A stretch of 64,000 nucleotides of DNA from Myxococcales bacterium (GTDB lineage: Bacteria; Myxococcota_A; Polyangia; Polyangiales; Ga0077539): contig JAEUKH010000028.1 in the NCBI GenBank assembly GCA_016792845.1, positions 1-64,000 on the forward strand, in the 5' to 3' direction. Made by a program: the position numbers and the translations under genes. The notes under the pieces were generated by a model. It was given only the letters and a program-made list of their open reading frames with translations, was not told where the DNA came from and made no database searches. Positions 38,197 to 45,950 of this stretch are shown one piece after another; position 1 is the stretch's first letter; every line of letters starts with the position of its first letter.

Positions 38197-38216
38197 AAAG
38201 CCGCTCTTGCAGCGGC
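38197..38216 (-). terminator. Intrinsic terminator of the MarR gene
   Basis: On the reverse strand GCCGCT and AGCGGC (plus-strand 38200-38205 and 38211-38216) form a 6-bp stem with a 5-nt loop, followed by TTTA. It begins immediately after the MarR stop at 38217 and separates MarR from the TetR gene. Confidence 0.6.
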
Positions 38217-38699
38217 CTAACCGCTTGTGCGGGGCAGTGCAATTTCGGCCACAGCTGCGGCTTCGAGCCCTTCGGAGAGCGCGCCGATGACCGAGAGGGC
38301 CTCCGAAAGGGCGATTGGGCTGCGCTGCCCGAGCACCGCCGCGACGACGCTCTCGACGGTGCCGGTGTCGAGGGCGATGACGGCCTCGCCGCGCGTCGTG
38401 AGGGTGAGCTGAATGCGCCGCGCGTCGTTCGGGTCGCGCTTTCGCTTGAGCAGCTTTCGCTCTTCGAGCCGCTTGAGCGAGGCCGAGAGCGTGCCCGCGT
38501 CGATGTGGAGCTGCTCGGCCAGCGCGCGCCCCGAGATGCCCGGCGTGGCGCCGACAAGTCGCAAGAGGAAGCGCTGTTGCGCGGTGACGCCGTGCTCGCG
38601 CTCCATGCGCATCGACATGCGCTCGAGGGCGTGGTTGAGCGCCCAGAGGCATCGAAGAAATTCGAGTGAGGCTTGGGGCTCCGCGGCGCGCTGCTTCAT
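38217..38699 (-). CDS. MarR-family regulator
   Basis: 160 residues from the ATG at 38699. The winged helix is seen in VTAQQRFLLRLVGATPGISGRALAEQLHIDAGTLSASLKRLEERKLLKRKRDPNDARRIQLTLT (about residues 38-102), with the MarR DPxDxRRxxLxLT wing. Followed by its own terminator. A VOC gene lies about 100 bp upstream of it in the transcription sense, on the same strand. Target and ligand unknown. Confidence 0.88.
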   Translation of the reverse strand: MKQRAAEPQASLEFLRCLWALNHALERMSMRMEREHGVTAQQRFLLRLVGATPGISGRALAEQLHIDAGTLSASLKRLEERKLLKRKRDPNDARRIQLTLTTRGEAVIALDTGTVESVVAAVLGQRSPIALSEALSVIGALSEGLEAAAVAEIALPRTSG

Positions 38700-38802
38700 G
38701 GTGACCACTGGGGCGGCGAGGCTCGCGTTGCGTGCGCGTGCGTTCCGCTTGGGGGTGCAGATAGCACGGGCCGCGCGGGGTGACGGGGCGCCGCGTCGCG
38801 GT

Positions 38803-39213
38803 TCAGGTGACGGGATTGACGGCGGCGGGGTCCATCCAGAAGTGCTCCCAGAGGTGGCCGTCGAGGTCTTCGAAGCCCCATTGGTACATAAACCCGTGGT
38901 CGACGGGCTTGGCGTAGCTGCGCCCGCCCGCGGCGACGGCGGCGGCCACGATGGCGTCGACGGCCTCGCGCGAGGGGTGCGAGAGGGCCACGAGCTGCTC
39001 GGTCTGCGTCTTGGCGTCGACCAGGGTCTTCGGGGTAAAGGTCGCGAAGAAGGGCTCGACGAGGAGCATGATGTAGTGGTGCTCGCTCACCACGATGCAC
39101 GCCGCCTGCTCGTTGGTAAACTGCGCGTTGACCTTGAACCCGAGCGCTTCGAAGAAGCCCTTCGAGCGGTCGAGGTCTTTCACAGGCACGTTGATGAACA
39201 TCTGCATCGTCAT
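38803..39213 (-). CDS. VOC-family protein
   Basis: 136 residues from the ATG at 39213. Opens MFINVPVKDLDRSKGFFEALGF, the common lactoylglutathione-lyase-like VOC start, and has HGFMYQWGFEDLDGHLWEHFWMDP at the C terminus. It is a single VOC module, so it should dimerise to form an active site. Metal-binding His/Glu (HLWEHFW) suggest a metal-dependent member. Substrate unknown. Confidence 0.9.
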   Translation of the reverse strand: MTMQMFINVPVKDLDRSKGFFEALGFKVNAQFTNEQAACIVVSEHHYIMLLVEPFFATFTPKTLVDAKTQTEQLVALSHPSREAVDAIVAAAVAAGGRSYAKPVDHGFMYQWGFEDLDGHLWEHFWMDPAAVNPVT

Positions 39214-39279
39214 GGCCCGCGGGCCTACGCCGCAGCGCGCACGCATCGCCAGTTTGTGACGCGCTTCTTCTGCGCCTGG

Positions 39280-39593
39280 CGTGACCTCACCCCCCGCTGC
39301 CGCGCGCCCCCTCTCCCTGTCAGGAGATGGGGCTCGGCCATGTGTAGAGGTACGTGTCCGACAAGCCCGAGGCTCAGCGCGTGCTCGCGGGGCTCGGTCA
39401 TGGGTAGAGGTACGTGTTCGTACTGATGCCGCAGCGCGTGGGAGCGCGACGTAACCCTGCGAGAGTCCAGCAGTTCAACCGAGGCGGGGCGGCGCCCTAA
39501 GCCCCATCTCCTGACAGGGAGAGGGGGCGCGCGGCAGCGGGGGGTGAGGTCACGTCGAAACGGGGGCGCGCGGCAGCGGGGGGTGAGGTCACG
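39280..39593. repeat. Intergenic repeat element with perfect 55-bp inverted arms
   Basis: Arms at 39280-39334 and 39500-39554 are perfect reverse complements over 55 bp, around a 165-bp centre. The last 32 bp of the right arm are repeated directly at 39562-39593 (39-bp step). Inside the centre, 39329-39360 and 39389-39420 are a 32-bp direct repeat with three differences. Parts such as CCCTCTCCCTGTCAGGAG resemble dispersed extragenic repeats of GC-rich bacteria. It has no gene and could be a MITE- or REP-like mobile element moved by a transposase in trans. Confidence 0.8.
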
Positions 39594-39633
39594 CACCGAA
39601 GCGGGCGCGCGAAGCTGCGCGGGAGAGGGGGGC

Positions 39634-40404
39634 TCAGTGGGCGAGCCAGCCGGCGTCCATCGTGGCGGCGGTGCCGGTGATCGACCAGGCCTCGTCGCGG
39701 CAGAGAAAGAGCGCGTACTGGGCGCAGGCGTCGGGCTCGATGAGGCGCTTCTGGGCGTTCTGGGTGAGCAAGATGCGGCTCACCACTTCGTCTTCGGGCA
39801 CGCCGTGCACCCGGGCCTGGTCGGCGATCTGCTTCTCGACGAGGGGCGTCCGCACATACGAGGGGCAGAGGGCGTTGACGGTGATGTTGTGCGAGTGCTG
39901 GGCGGCTTCGAGGGCGACGGTCTTGGTGAAGCCCATGATGCCGTGTTTGGCCGAGACGTAGGCCGATTTGTAGGGCGACGCCACGAGGCTGTGCACCGAG
40001 CCGACGTTCACGATGCGGCCCCAACCGCGCGCGTACATGCCGGGCAAGAGCGCCTTGGTGAGCAGAAAGGGCGCCGTGAGCATCACCGCGAGGAGGAGAT
40101 CCCATTTGGCCTCGTCGAACTGCTCGACCGGGCTCACGTTCTGAAGGCCCGCGTTGTTGACGAGGATGTCGATCGCGCCCGCGGCGGCGGCGAGGCCCTT
40201 GACCTCATCGCGGAGGCCGAGGTTCGCCGTGAGGGTGACCGCCCCGGGCATGGTCTCTGCCGCGCGGGCGAGGGCCTCGGCCGAGAGGTCGCTCAGCACC
40301 ACGGCGGCGCCCTCGCGGTGAAGGGCCTGGGCGATCGCGAGGCCGATGCCAGAGGCCGCGCCGGTGATGAGGGCGCGGCGGCCCGTGAGGAAGGGAGCGG
40401 TCAT
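39634..40404 (-). CDS. bdhA: 3-hydroxybutyrate dehydrogenase-type SDR
   Basis: 256 residues from the ATG at 40404 overlapping the upstream hydrolase stop (ATGA). Cofactor site TGAASGIGLAIAQAL, NNAGLQNVSPVEQF, Ser-containing NVGSVHSLVASPYKSAYVSAKHGI with YVSAK catalytic pair, and LCPSYVRTPLVEKQI are the characteristic D-beta-hydroxybutyrate dehydrogenase blocks. It interconverts 3-hydroxybutyrate and acetoacetate with NAD, in PHB/ketone body use. Operon with an alpha/beta hydrolase; a TGTTGC-N3-GCAACA operator lies before that operon. Confidence 0.85.
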   Translation of the reverse strand: MTAPFLTGRRALITGAASGIGLAIAQALHREGAAVVLSDLSAEALARAAETMPGAVTLTANLGLRDEVKGLAAAAGAIDILVNNAGLQNVSPVEQFDEAKWDLLLAVMLTAPFLLTKALLPGMYARGWGRIVNVGSVHSLVASPYKSAYVSAKHGIMGFTKTVALEAAQHSHNITVNALCPSYVRTPLVEKQIADQARVHGVPEDEVVSRILLTQNAQKRLIEPDACAQYALFLCRDEAWSITGTAATMDAGWLAH

Positions 40405-41237
40405 CGAAAGAACCCCGTGAGCGCATCGACGGCCTCGGGCGAGGTCATGATGCCGTAATGGTTGGCGTTGACGTTGACGCCGCGGGCGCTCGGCGTCGTC
40501 GCGAGGAAGTCGTTGTAGTCGCTCGGGCTGATGATAAAGCCCGCGCCGAGCGGCACCGCGGCCCGCACCACCAGCGTCGGCATCTTCATCGCGGGCCAGA
40601 GCAGGCGCGGAAACTGCGTCGACCCGTAGGTCATGTCTTCGAGCACCGCGCCGCGGTCGGTGCGCGGCCGTACGCCGCCGTCGACCTCGATGAGGTCGTA
40701 GCGGTAGTGGGTCTCCCAGACGGGGCTCCAGGGGGTGATGGTGCCGAGGCTCTTGACCCGCGCGACGTAGGCGTCGGCGCTCGGGTGGCTGTTGCCGAGG
40801 CGCTGCACCGCCGCCATGATGGGCACCAGCGACGCGGGCTCGGGCACGCCGAGGGCGTCGATGAGGCCGACCCGGCTGAGGCGCCCGCCCGCTTGTCGCG
40901 CGAGCTCCATGCCGATGAAGGCGCCCATCGAGTGGCCGATGTAGCCGAACTGTTGCCGCCCGAGCTGCGTGGCGACCTCTTGGACGTCGCGGGCGTGGTT
41001 GCCCCAGCCGTAGCTCCCGAGGCCCGTGATGCTGCTCCACCCGCGGCCCCTGAGGTCGATGGCGACCACCGCGTGCCCGGCCGCACCGAGGGCCCCGGCG
41101 ATGAGATCAAAGCTCCGCGCGTTGGCCGAGAGCCCGTGGACGCACACGACGAGGTCGCCGTCATCGGGCCCGAAGCGCCAGCCTCGCACCAACCCAGAAC
41201 GCAGTTCGAGCTTCAGCTCGCGGGGCGACTCGATCAT
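40401..41237 (-). CDS. Alpha/beta hydrolase upstream of bdhA
   Basis: 278 residues from the ATG at 41237. Oxyanion region VCVHGLSANARSFD, DLRGRGWS, nucleophile elbow GHSMGAF (Ser about residue 109), and a C-terminal NANHYGIM with the likely catalytic His. Without a signal peptide, so cytoplasmic. Being in one operon with 3-hydroxybutyrate dehydrogenase, it may release 3-hydroxyacids from an ester or oligomer. That is an inference. The operator at 41254 sits 16 bp before the start codon. Confidence 0.85.
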   Translation of the reverse strand: MIESPRELKLELRSGLVRGWRFGPDDGDLVVCVHGLSANARSFDLIAGALGAAGHAVVAIDLRGRGWSSITGLGSYGWGNHARDVQEVATQLGRQQFGYIGHSMGAFIGMELARQAGGRLSRVGLIDALGVPEPASLVPIMAAVQRLGNSHPSADAYVARVKSLGTITPWSPVWETHYRYDLIEVDGGVRPRTDRGAVLEDMTYGSTQFPRLLWPAMKMPTLVVRAAVPLGAGFIISPSDYNDFLATTPSARGVNVNANHYGIMTSPEAVDALTGFFR

Positions 41238-41253
41238 TGGTCTTGCTCACATT

Positions 41254-41268
41254 TGTTGCGGCGCAACA
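41254..41268. promoter_or_regulatory. TGTTGC-GGC-GCAACA operator, copy 1
   Basis: Perfect inverted repeat TGTTGC/GCAACA with a 3-bp centre, 16 bp upstream of the hydrolase-bdhA operon. Two more copies occur at 41369-41383 and 44161-44175. Sites of this type resemble TGC...GCA targets of PhaR-like PHB regulators; the protein that binds them is not in the window. Confidence 0.7.
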
Positions 41269-41367
41269 TCGCCTCCCGGGCGCCCCGCGCCGTGCACCTT
41301 CGCCCGGTCGTACGCTGCCCTTCGAGGGGCCGTACTACTACCAAAGCCGACCCGCGGGGCAAGGCAT

Positions 41368-41384
41368 TTGTTGCGCTGCAACAA
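41368..41384. promoter_or_regulatory. TTGTTGC-GCT-GCAACAA operator, copy 2
   Basis: Seven-base perfect arms around a 3-bp centre, 53 bp upstream of the SulP gene and in the divergent gap with the hydrolase operon. Core identical to copies at 41254 and 44161. It could serve either neighbour, or both. Confidence 0.68.
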
Positions 41385-41437
41385 CGCCGCGGAGGCCCTT
41401 CCGTGGGGTGGTCTGTCGCGTGCACTGTGGGGGCGCG

Positions 41438-43165
41438 ATGCAGCGGCGATGGCAACGGTGGCTCCCCGGGTTGGCGACGAGCCTTTCGGGTGACGGCGAG
41501 GGGCTTCGGGTCGACCTGATGGCGGGGCTCACGGTGGGGGCGATGCTCGTGCCGCAGGCGATGGCGTACGCCGAGCTCGCGTCGATGCCGCCGGCGCATG
41601 GCTTCTATGCGGCGCTCCCGGCGTTGGTGATCTACGGCTTCGTGGGCAGCTCGCGTCACCTCGGGGTCGGCCCTGAGCCTGGCACGGCGGTGCTCGCGGC
41701 GGCCGGTGTCGCGGCGCTCGCCGGGGGCGACCCTTCGCGCTTTGCGGCGCTGATGGCGGCCCTCGCGTGTCTGGTGGGCGCGTTGGGGGTGCTCGCGTCG
41801 GCGCTGAGGCTCGGCTTTGTGGCCGAGCTCCTCTCGAAGCCCGTCTTGGTGGGGTACATCACCGGGGTGGGTTTGACGCTCCTGTCGAGCCAGCTCGGCA
41901 AGGCCACGGGGGTCGCCGTGCGGGGCGGCGGGTTCTTCGCGCGGGTGCTCTCGTTTGCGGGGCAGTGGGCGAGCGCGCGGTGGCTCACGGTGGGGGTGTT
42001 CGGGCTGTGTCTCTTGGCGCTGCTGGCGCTCAAGCGGGTGCGTCCGCGGTGGCCCGGGGCGCTCGTCGTGGTGGCCGCGGCGACCCTCGCCTCGGCGGCG
42101 TTTGACGGCCCCGGGTGGGGGCTCCGCACGGTGGGGGCGGTGCCTGCGGGCTTGCCGAGCCTCGGGCTCCCGCGGGTGGACTTCGCGTCGTATGCGGCGC
42201 TCTTGCCGACGGCCTTGGGGGTCTTGTTGGTGGGGTACACCGACAACGTGTTGACGGCCCGCTCGCTGGCAGCGCGGCTGGGGTATCGCATCGACACCGG
42301 GCAGGAGCTTCTCGCGCTGGGCCTGATCAACCTCGGCGCGGGCCTCGCGGGGGGCTTTCCGCTCTCGTCGAGCGCCAGCCGAACGGCGGTGCCTGCGAGC
42401 CTCGGGAGCCGCTCTCAGCGTGTCTCATGGGTCGCCGCCGCGGTGGTGGTGCTGACCCTGGTGGCGCTCTCTCGCGCCCTCGCGCCGATGCCCGAGGCGG
42501 CCCTCGCGGCGGTGATCGTGGGCGCGGCCTTGGCCATCATCGACGGCGAGGGCTTCGCGAAGCTCTGGCGTCAGTCGCGCGCAGAGTTCGCCTTGGCGGC
42601 GCTCACCACCCTCGCGGTGATGGTCTTCGACGTGCTCGAAGGGGTGCTCGTTGCGTTCGCCTTCTCGCTCGCGGTGGTGGTGTGGCGCATCGCCTTTCCG
42701 CACGACGCTTGGCTCGCCTTCGGAGACGCGCAAGAGGGCTGGGTCGACGCTGAAGAGTTCGGCCTCGCGCCGACGCACTCCGGGCTTCTGGTGTACCGCT
42801 TCGACGCCCCGCTGATTTTTGCCAACGCCGAGCGCTACCGTCAGCGCGTGAGCGAGCACATCGCGCGGCTCGAAGCCCGCCCCGGCGCGCCGCGTCTGGC
42901 CTGGCTGGTGCTCGACCTCGAAGGCGTCGGCGCCATCGACGTGACGGCCCTCGACATGCTCGAAGGGCTCACCGAAGCCCTCGCCCACGAGGGGGTGGCG
43001 GTCTCGGTGGCGCGCAGCAACGACCGCGCACGCGAGAGCCTCGCGCGGGCCTCGCTCTTGCGGCCCGAGGGGCCGATCGAGGTGTTTCCGACCTTGTCTG
43101 CGGCCGAGCATCGGTACCTCGACGCCGTGGCCGCCGCGCACGAGCGCGCGCCCGGTTCAGGTTGA
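41438..43165 (+). CDS. SulP-family anion permease with STAS domain
   Basis: 575 residues from the ATG at 41438. Ten or more TM helices include the SulP signature GLTVGAMLVPQAMAYAELASMPPAHGFYAAL, followed by FPLSSSASRTAV in helix 8-like position. A cytoplasmic STAS domain occupies about residues 450-560 (LLVYRFDAPLIFANAERYRQRV and LDLEGVGAIDVTALDML). Family members carry sulfate, bicarbonate or other anions; substrate cannot be set by sequence. Copy 2 of the shared operator precedes it. Confidence 0.9.
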   Translation: MQRRWQRWLPGLATSLSGDGEGLRVDLMAGLTVGAMLVPQAMAYAELASMPPAHGFYAALPALVIYGFVGSSRHLGVGPEPGTAVLAAAGVAALAGGDPSRFAALMAALACLVGALGVLASALRLGFVAELLSKPVLVGYITGVGLTLLSSQLGKATGVAVRGGGFFARVLSFAGQWASARWLTVGVFGLCLLALLALKRVRPRWPGALVVVAAATLASAAFDGPGWGLRTVGAVPAGLPSLGLPRVDFASYAALLPTALGVLLVGYTDNVLTARSLAARLGYRIDTGQELLALGLINLGAGLAGGFPLSSSASRTAVPASLGSRSQRVSWVAAAVVVLTLVALSRALAPMPEAALAAVIVGAALAIIDGEGFAKLWRQSRAEFALAALTTLAVMVFDVLEGVLVAFAFSLAVVVWRIAFPHDAWLAFGDAQEGWVDAEEFGLAPTHSGLLVYRFDAPLIFANAERYRQRVSEHIARLEARPGAPRLAWLVLDLEGVGAIDVTALDMLEGLTEALAHEGVAVSVARSNDRARESLARASLLRPEGPIEVFPTLSAAEHRYLDAVAAAHERAPGSG

Positions 43166-43200
43166 ACGCGCTTCATCGACAGCCCTAAACTCCTGCGCCG

Positions 43201-44115
43201 ATGGATCCAAAGCCCGCGCTCCGTTTCGGCCCGTCTTGGCTCGCGCTCTGCCACGGCGCGGTCGCGCTGGTGCTCGCGACCTCGCTGCACCGCGCCTGGG
43301 GCGATGTCGGCTTCGTGTTGGGCCTCGCGGCGCCCGCGGTGAGCTTCGCGCTGGCCATGCAGTGGCGCGTCGAACCCGCCGCCGACGGGCTCACGGTGTG
43401 TACGCCCTGGGGGCGCCGCCATCACCCCTACAGCGCCCTCGTGTCGGTCGCGCGCGGTCGCGTCTGGGGCTTGCGCGACCGGGGCGTGACGGGCTCCGAG
43501 GCGGTGACCTTCGACTTCGGCGACCGCGGCACGGTGCGCCTCAGCCACCACGCGTGGCACGACCTCGCGGGCATCGTCGACGCCGCCACGGCGGTGCTCG
43601 CGGCCCGTGCGACGGCGCGCCTCGACAGCGGTGACGAGGTGCTGCTCGACCCGGGGCGCGCCGACCTCAGGCGGCCGCTGCTGTCGTTCGTCGCGGGGCT
43701 CGCGGCGTGTACGGTCTCGTTTGTGTTGCCGGTGTCGGGGCTGACCCGTACCGCGCCCTTTCCGCTCTTCGCGCTGGGCTTGGTGCTGGGGTGGGTGGGC
43801 GCCCAGCAGCTCGTCGAGGGCGCGCGACGCCGGCGCGAACCGCGGCTCGCCCTCTCGCGCGCGGGCCTTCGCGTGCTCGGCGACGGCGACGCGGGCGCGG
43901 CCCAGGGCCACTACCGCAGCGCCGGGGCGGCGCACCCAGACACCGTACCGTGGGCCTCGCTCGCCGACGTCTCGCGCTCGATCGAAGGGCTCACGCTGAC
44001 CCTCGCTGACGGCCGCGTCGTGCGTCTCACGCGGCGCCACGCGGCCCTCGCGCTCGCCTCTGCGCTGGTCTTCGATCGCTACGCGCAAACCCCACGCGAG
44101 GCCGCGCGGGCCTGA
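43201..44115 (+). CDS. Membrane protein with two PH-like units, function unknown
   Basis: 304 residues. The layout seems duplicated: a hydrophobic pair (LALCHGAVALVLATSL, VGFVLGLAAPAVSFALAM) and a beta domain (DGLTVCTPWGRRHHPYSALVSVARG, ...GSEAVTFDFG), then another hydrophobic pair (SFVAGLAACTVSFVLPV, FPLFALGLVLGWVG) and another beta domain (TVPWASLADVSRSIEGLTLTLADGRV). This is like bacterial PH-domain membrane proteins. It lies 35 bp after SulP. No known family assignment is made. Confidence 0.65.
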   Translation: MDPKPALRFGPSWLALCHGAVALVLATSLHRAWGDVGFVLGLAAPAVSFALAMQWRVEPAADGLTVCTPWGRRHHPYSALVSVARGRVWGLRDRGVTGSEAVTFDFGDRGTVRLSHHAWHDLAGIVDAATAVLAARATARLDSGDEVLLDPGRADLRRPLLSFVAGLAACTVSFVLPVSGLTRTAPFPLFALGLVLGWVGAQQLVEGARRRREPRLALSRAGLRVLGDGDAGAAQGHYRSAGAAHPDTVPWASLADVSRSIEGLTLTLADGRVVRLTRRHAALALASALVFDRYAQTPREAARA

Positions 44116-44160
44116 CCGTCGGCGCCGCAAAGGGTGCGCCGCGACCGCGCAGGCTTTGCA

Positions 44161-44175
44161 TGTTGCGGTGCAACA
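44161..44175. promoter_or_regulatory. TGTTGC-GGT-GCAACA operator, copy 3
   Basis: Perfect TGTTGC/GCAACA arms with a 3-bp centre, 70 bp before the desaturase start codon. Same motif as upstream of the bdhA and SulP units. Three copies in intergenic DNA within 3 kb are unlikely by chance. Confidence 0.7.
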
Positions 44176-44245
44176 TTGCACCCTCACGGCGCGTCAGCCG
44201 AGCGACCCGAGACCGTGGTACGCCCTGTGCTCTCCGCGCGACCCG

Positions 44246-45268
44246 ATGGACGCTACCGCACGTTCAGGGCGGGCCTTGATCGACGCCACCCGACCCTTCG
44301 CCGACGAAGACCCATCCCGCACGCTCCGAGAGACCTTCGTCACCTTTGGGGCGCTCAAGCTCGTCTGGCTCGTGGCCGCCCTGCACGCGGCGCCCCTCGC
44401 GCTGCGGGCCCTCGCCGGCGCGATCACGGGCCTCATCCTGGTGCGGGCCTTCATCCTCTACCACGACGCCCTGCACGGCGCGCTGTATCGCGGGCCCGGG
44501 CGCTTCGCGCGGGCGATGCGCGCGCTCATCACGCTCTTCGGGTACGTGGTGCTCACGCCCTCGCGGGTCTGGCGCAGCACGCACAACTACCACCACGCCC
44601 ACACCGCGCAGATCGTCGGCTCGCACATCGGCAGCTACGCCACCCTGACCCGCGCGATGTACGAGAAGCTCTCGCCCCGCGACCGGTGGATGTACCGCGC
44701 CACCCGGCACCCGCTCACCATCGCCCTCGGGTACCTCACGGTCTTCCTCTGGGGCATGTGCATCGGGCCCTTTCTGCGCGACCGACGCAACCGCCGCGAG
44801 GTGCTGGCGACCCTGGCATTTCACGGCGCCCTCCACGCTGCGGCGCTCTGGCTCGGCGGGCTCTCGACGTGGCTCCTCGCGGTGCTCTTGCCCCTCGCGG
44901 TAGCCTGCGCGAGCGGGGCGCTGCTGTTCTACGTTCAGCACAACTTCCCGAGCATGGTGCTGCGGTCGCGCGAGACCTGGCAGTACACCGACGCGGCCCT
45001 CGAGTCGTCGAGCTACCTCAAGACGGGCCCCGTGGCGGCGTGGTTCACCGGCAACATCGGCTACCACCATGTGCATCACCTCAACCCGGGCATCCCGTTC
45101 TACCGGCTCGCTGAGGCCATGGCCGCGGTGCCCGAGCTCCAGCGCCCGCACACCGTCACCCTCAGCCTGCCCGCCCTCTGGGCCTGCCTCCGCCTCGACG
45201 TCTGGGACGCCACCCTCGAACGCATGGTGCCCCTCGCCGAGACCCCCGCCCCGCGCCCCGGGGTATAA
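44246..45268 (+). CDS. Membrane fatty-acid desaturase
   Basis: 340 residues from the ATG at 44246. The three di-iron histidine boxes are present: HDALH (73-77), HNYHH (113-117) and HHVHH (274-278), with hydrophobic helices between (AALHAAPLALRALAGAITGLILV, ALGYLTVFLWGM, LLAVLLPLAVACASGALLFYV). It inserts double bonds into acyl chains in the membrane, aided by an electron donor not found here. An operator shared with the bdhA and SulP units stands upstream, pointing to joint control of lipid/PHB-related genes. Confidence 0.92.
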   Translation: MDATARSGRALIDATRPFADEDPSRTLRETFVTFGALKLVWLVAALHAAPLALRALAGAITGLILVRAFILYHDALHGALYRGPGRFARAMRALITLFGYVVLTPSRVWRSTHNYHHAHTAQIVGSHIGSYATLTRAMYEKLSPRDRWMYRATRHPLTIALGYLTVFLWGMCIGPFLRDRRNRREVLATLAFHGALHAAALWLGGLSTWLLAVLLPLAVACASGALLFYVQHNFPSMVLRSRETWQYTDAALESSSYLKTGPVAAWFTGNIGYHHVHHLNPGIPFYRLAEAMAAVPELQRPHTVTLSLPALWACLRLDVWDATLERMVPLAETPAPRPGV

Positions 45269-45271
45269 CCG

Positions 45272-45327
45272 CCGGGTAAAAATCGCGTGAATTTTACCCG
45301 GGTGTATTGCGCTTTGTTTTACCCGGG
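45272..45327. promoter_or_regulatory. Cluster of CCGGGTAAAA sites before the DUF2239 gene
   Basis: CCGGGTAAAA (45272-45281) is inverted relative to two copies of TTTTACCCGGG at 45292-45302 and 45317-45327, which are 25 bp apart. The arrangement gives one inverted and one direct pair, ending 13 bp before the start codon. This is most likely an operator for an unlinked or autogenous regulator. Confidence 0.6.
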
Positions 45328-45340
45328 CTAAATACAGCCC

Positions 45341-45904
45341 ATGACCGACGATGAAGACGATCGATTGAGCGCGTTTGAGGGCAGCACGTTGCTCGCGCAC
45401 GGGAGCGCGGCCGAGGTGTTCGGGGTGGTGTTGCGTCACCTCGCGCGGTCGCCCGAGTCGATGGTGCTGTTCTTCGAGGGCGGGTCGGGGCGGCAGGTTG
45501 ATTTCGACCTCCGGGGCACCCTCGCAGAGGTGCTCGCGCGGGTGGCGCCGCGAGAGGCGCGGTCGCCGGGTCGTCCGAAGCTCGGGGTGGTGTCGCGCGA
45601 GGTGTCGCTTTTGCCGCGGCATTGGGCCTGGCTTGAGTCGCAGCCTCACGGGCTTTCGGGCACGCTCCGGCGGTTGGTCGACGAGGCGCGGCGGGCCGAC
45701 GCGGGCGACGGGCTCGTGCGGCGGCGTCGCGAGGCGGCGGGGCGGTTCATGAGCGCGATGGCGGGCGACCTCGCGGGGTACGAAGAGGCCAGCCGCGCGC
45801 TCTACGCGGGTGACGGGGCGCGGCTCGGGGCGCTGATGGCGTCGTGGCCGCGCGACGTGGCGGCCGAGGTGTGGCGCCTCGTCGGGGGCGCGATGGGGGC
45901 GTGA
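45341..45904 (+). CDS. DUF2239-family protein
   Basis: 187 residues. It starts with an STLLAHGSAAEVFGVV segment, contains VLFFEGGSGRQVDFDLRG, RSPGRPKLGVVSREVSLLPRHWAWLESQPHG and LRRLVDEARR, which are the recurring blocks of DUF2239. The GRPKLGV...LLPRHW part looks like a small DNA-binding-type motif. Its promoter is crowded with repeated sites, possibly bound by the protein itself. Function unknown. Confidence 0.85.
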   Translation: MTDDEDDRLSAFEGSTLLAHGSAAEVFGVVLRHLARSPESMVLFFEGGSGRQVDFDLRGTLAEVLARVAPREARSPGRPKLGVVSREVSLLPRHWAWLESQPHGLSGTLRRLVDEARRADAGDGLVRRRREAAGRFMSAMAGDLAGYEEASRALYAGDGARLGALMASWPRDVAAEVWRLVGGAMGA

Positions 45905-45950
45905 AGGGGCATCGACGGCGGGCGCGGTCTGGCATATGCGTTGGGGGGCG

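Noticed and set aside
39225..39640. Open frames reading repeated Pro/Arg-rich peptides such as RCRAPPLPVRRWG
   Set aside because: They are translations of the inverted-repeat element, found on both strands because the element is palindromic, and have no start context.
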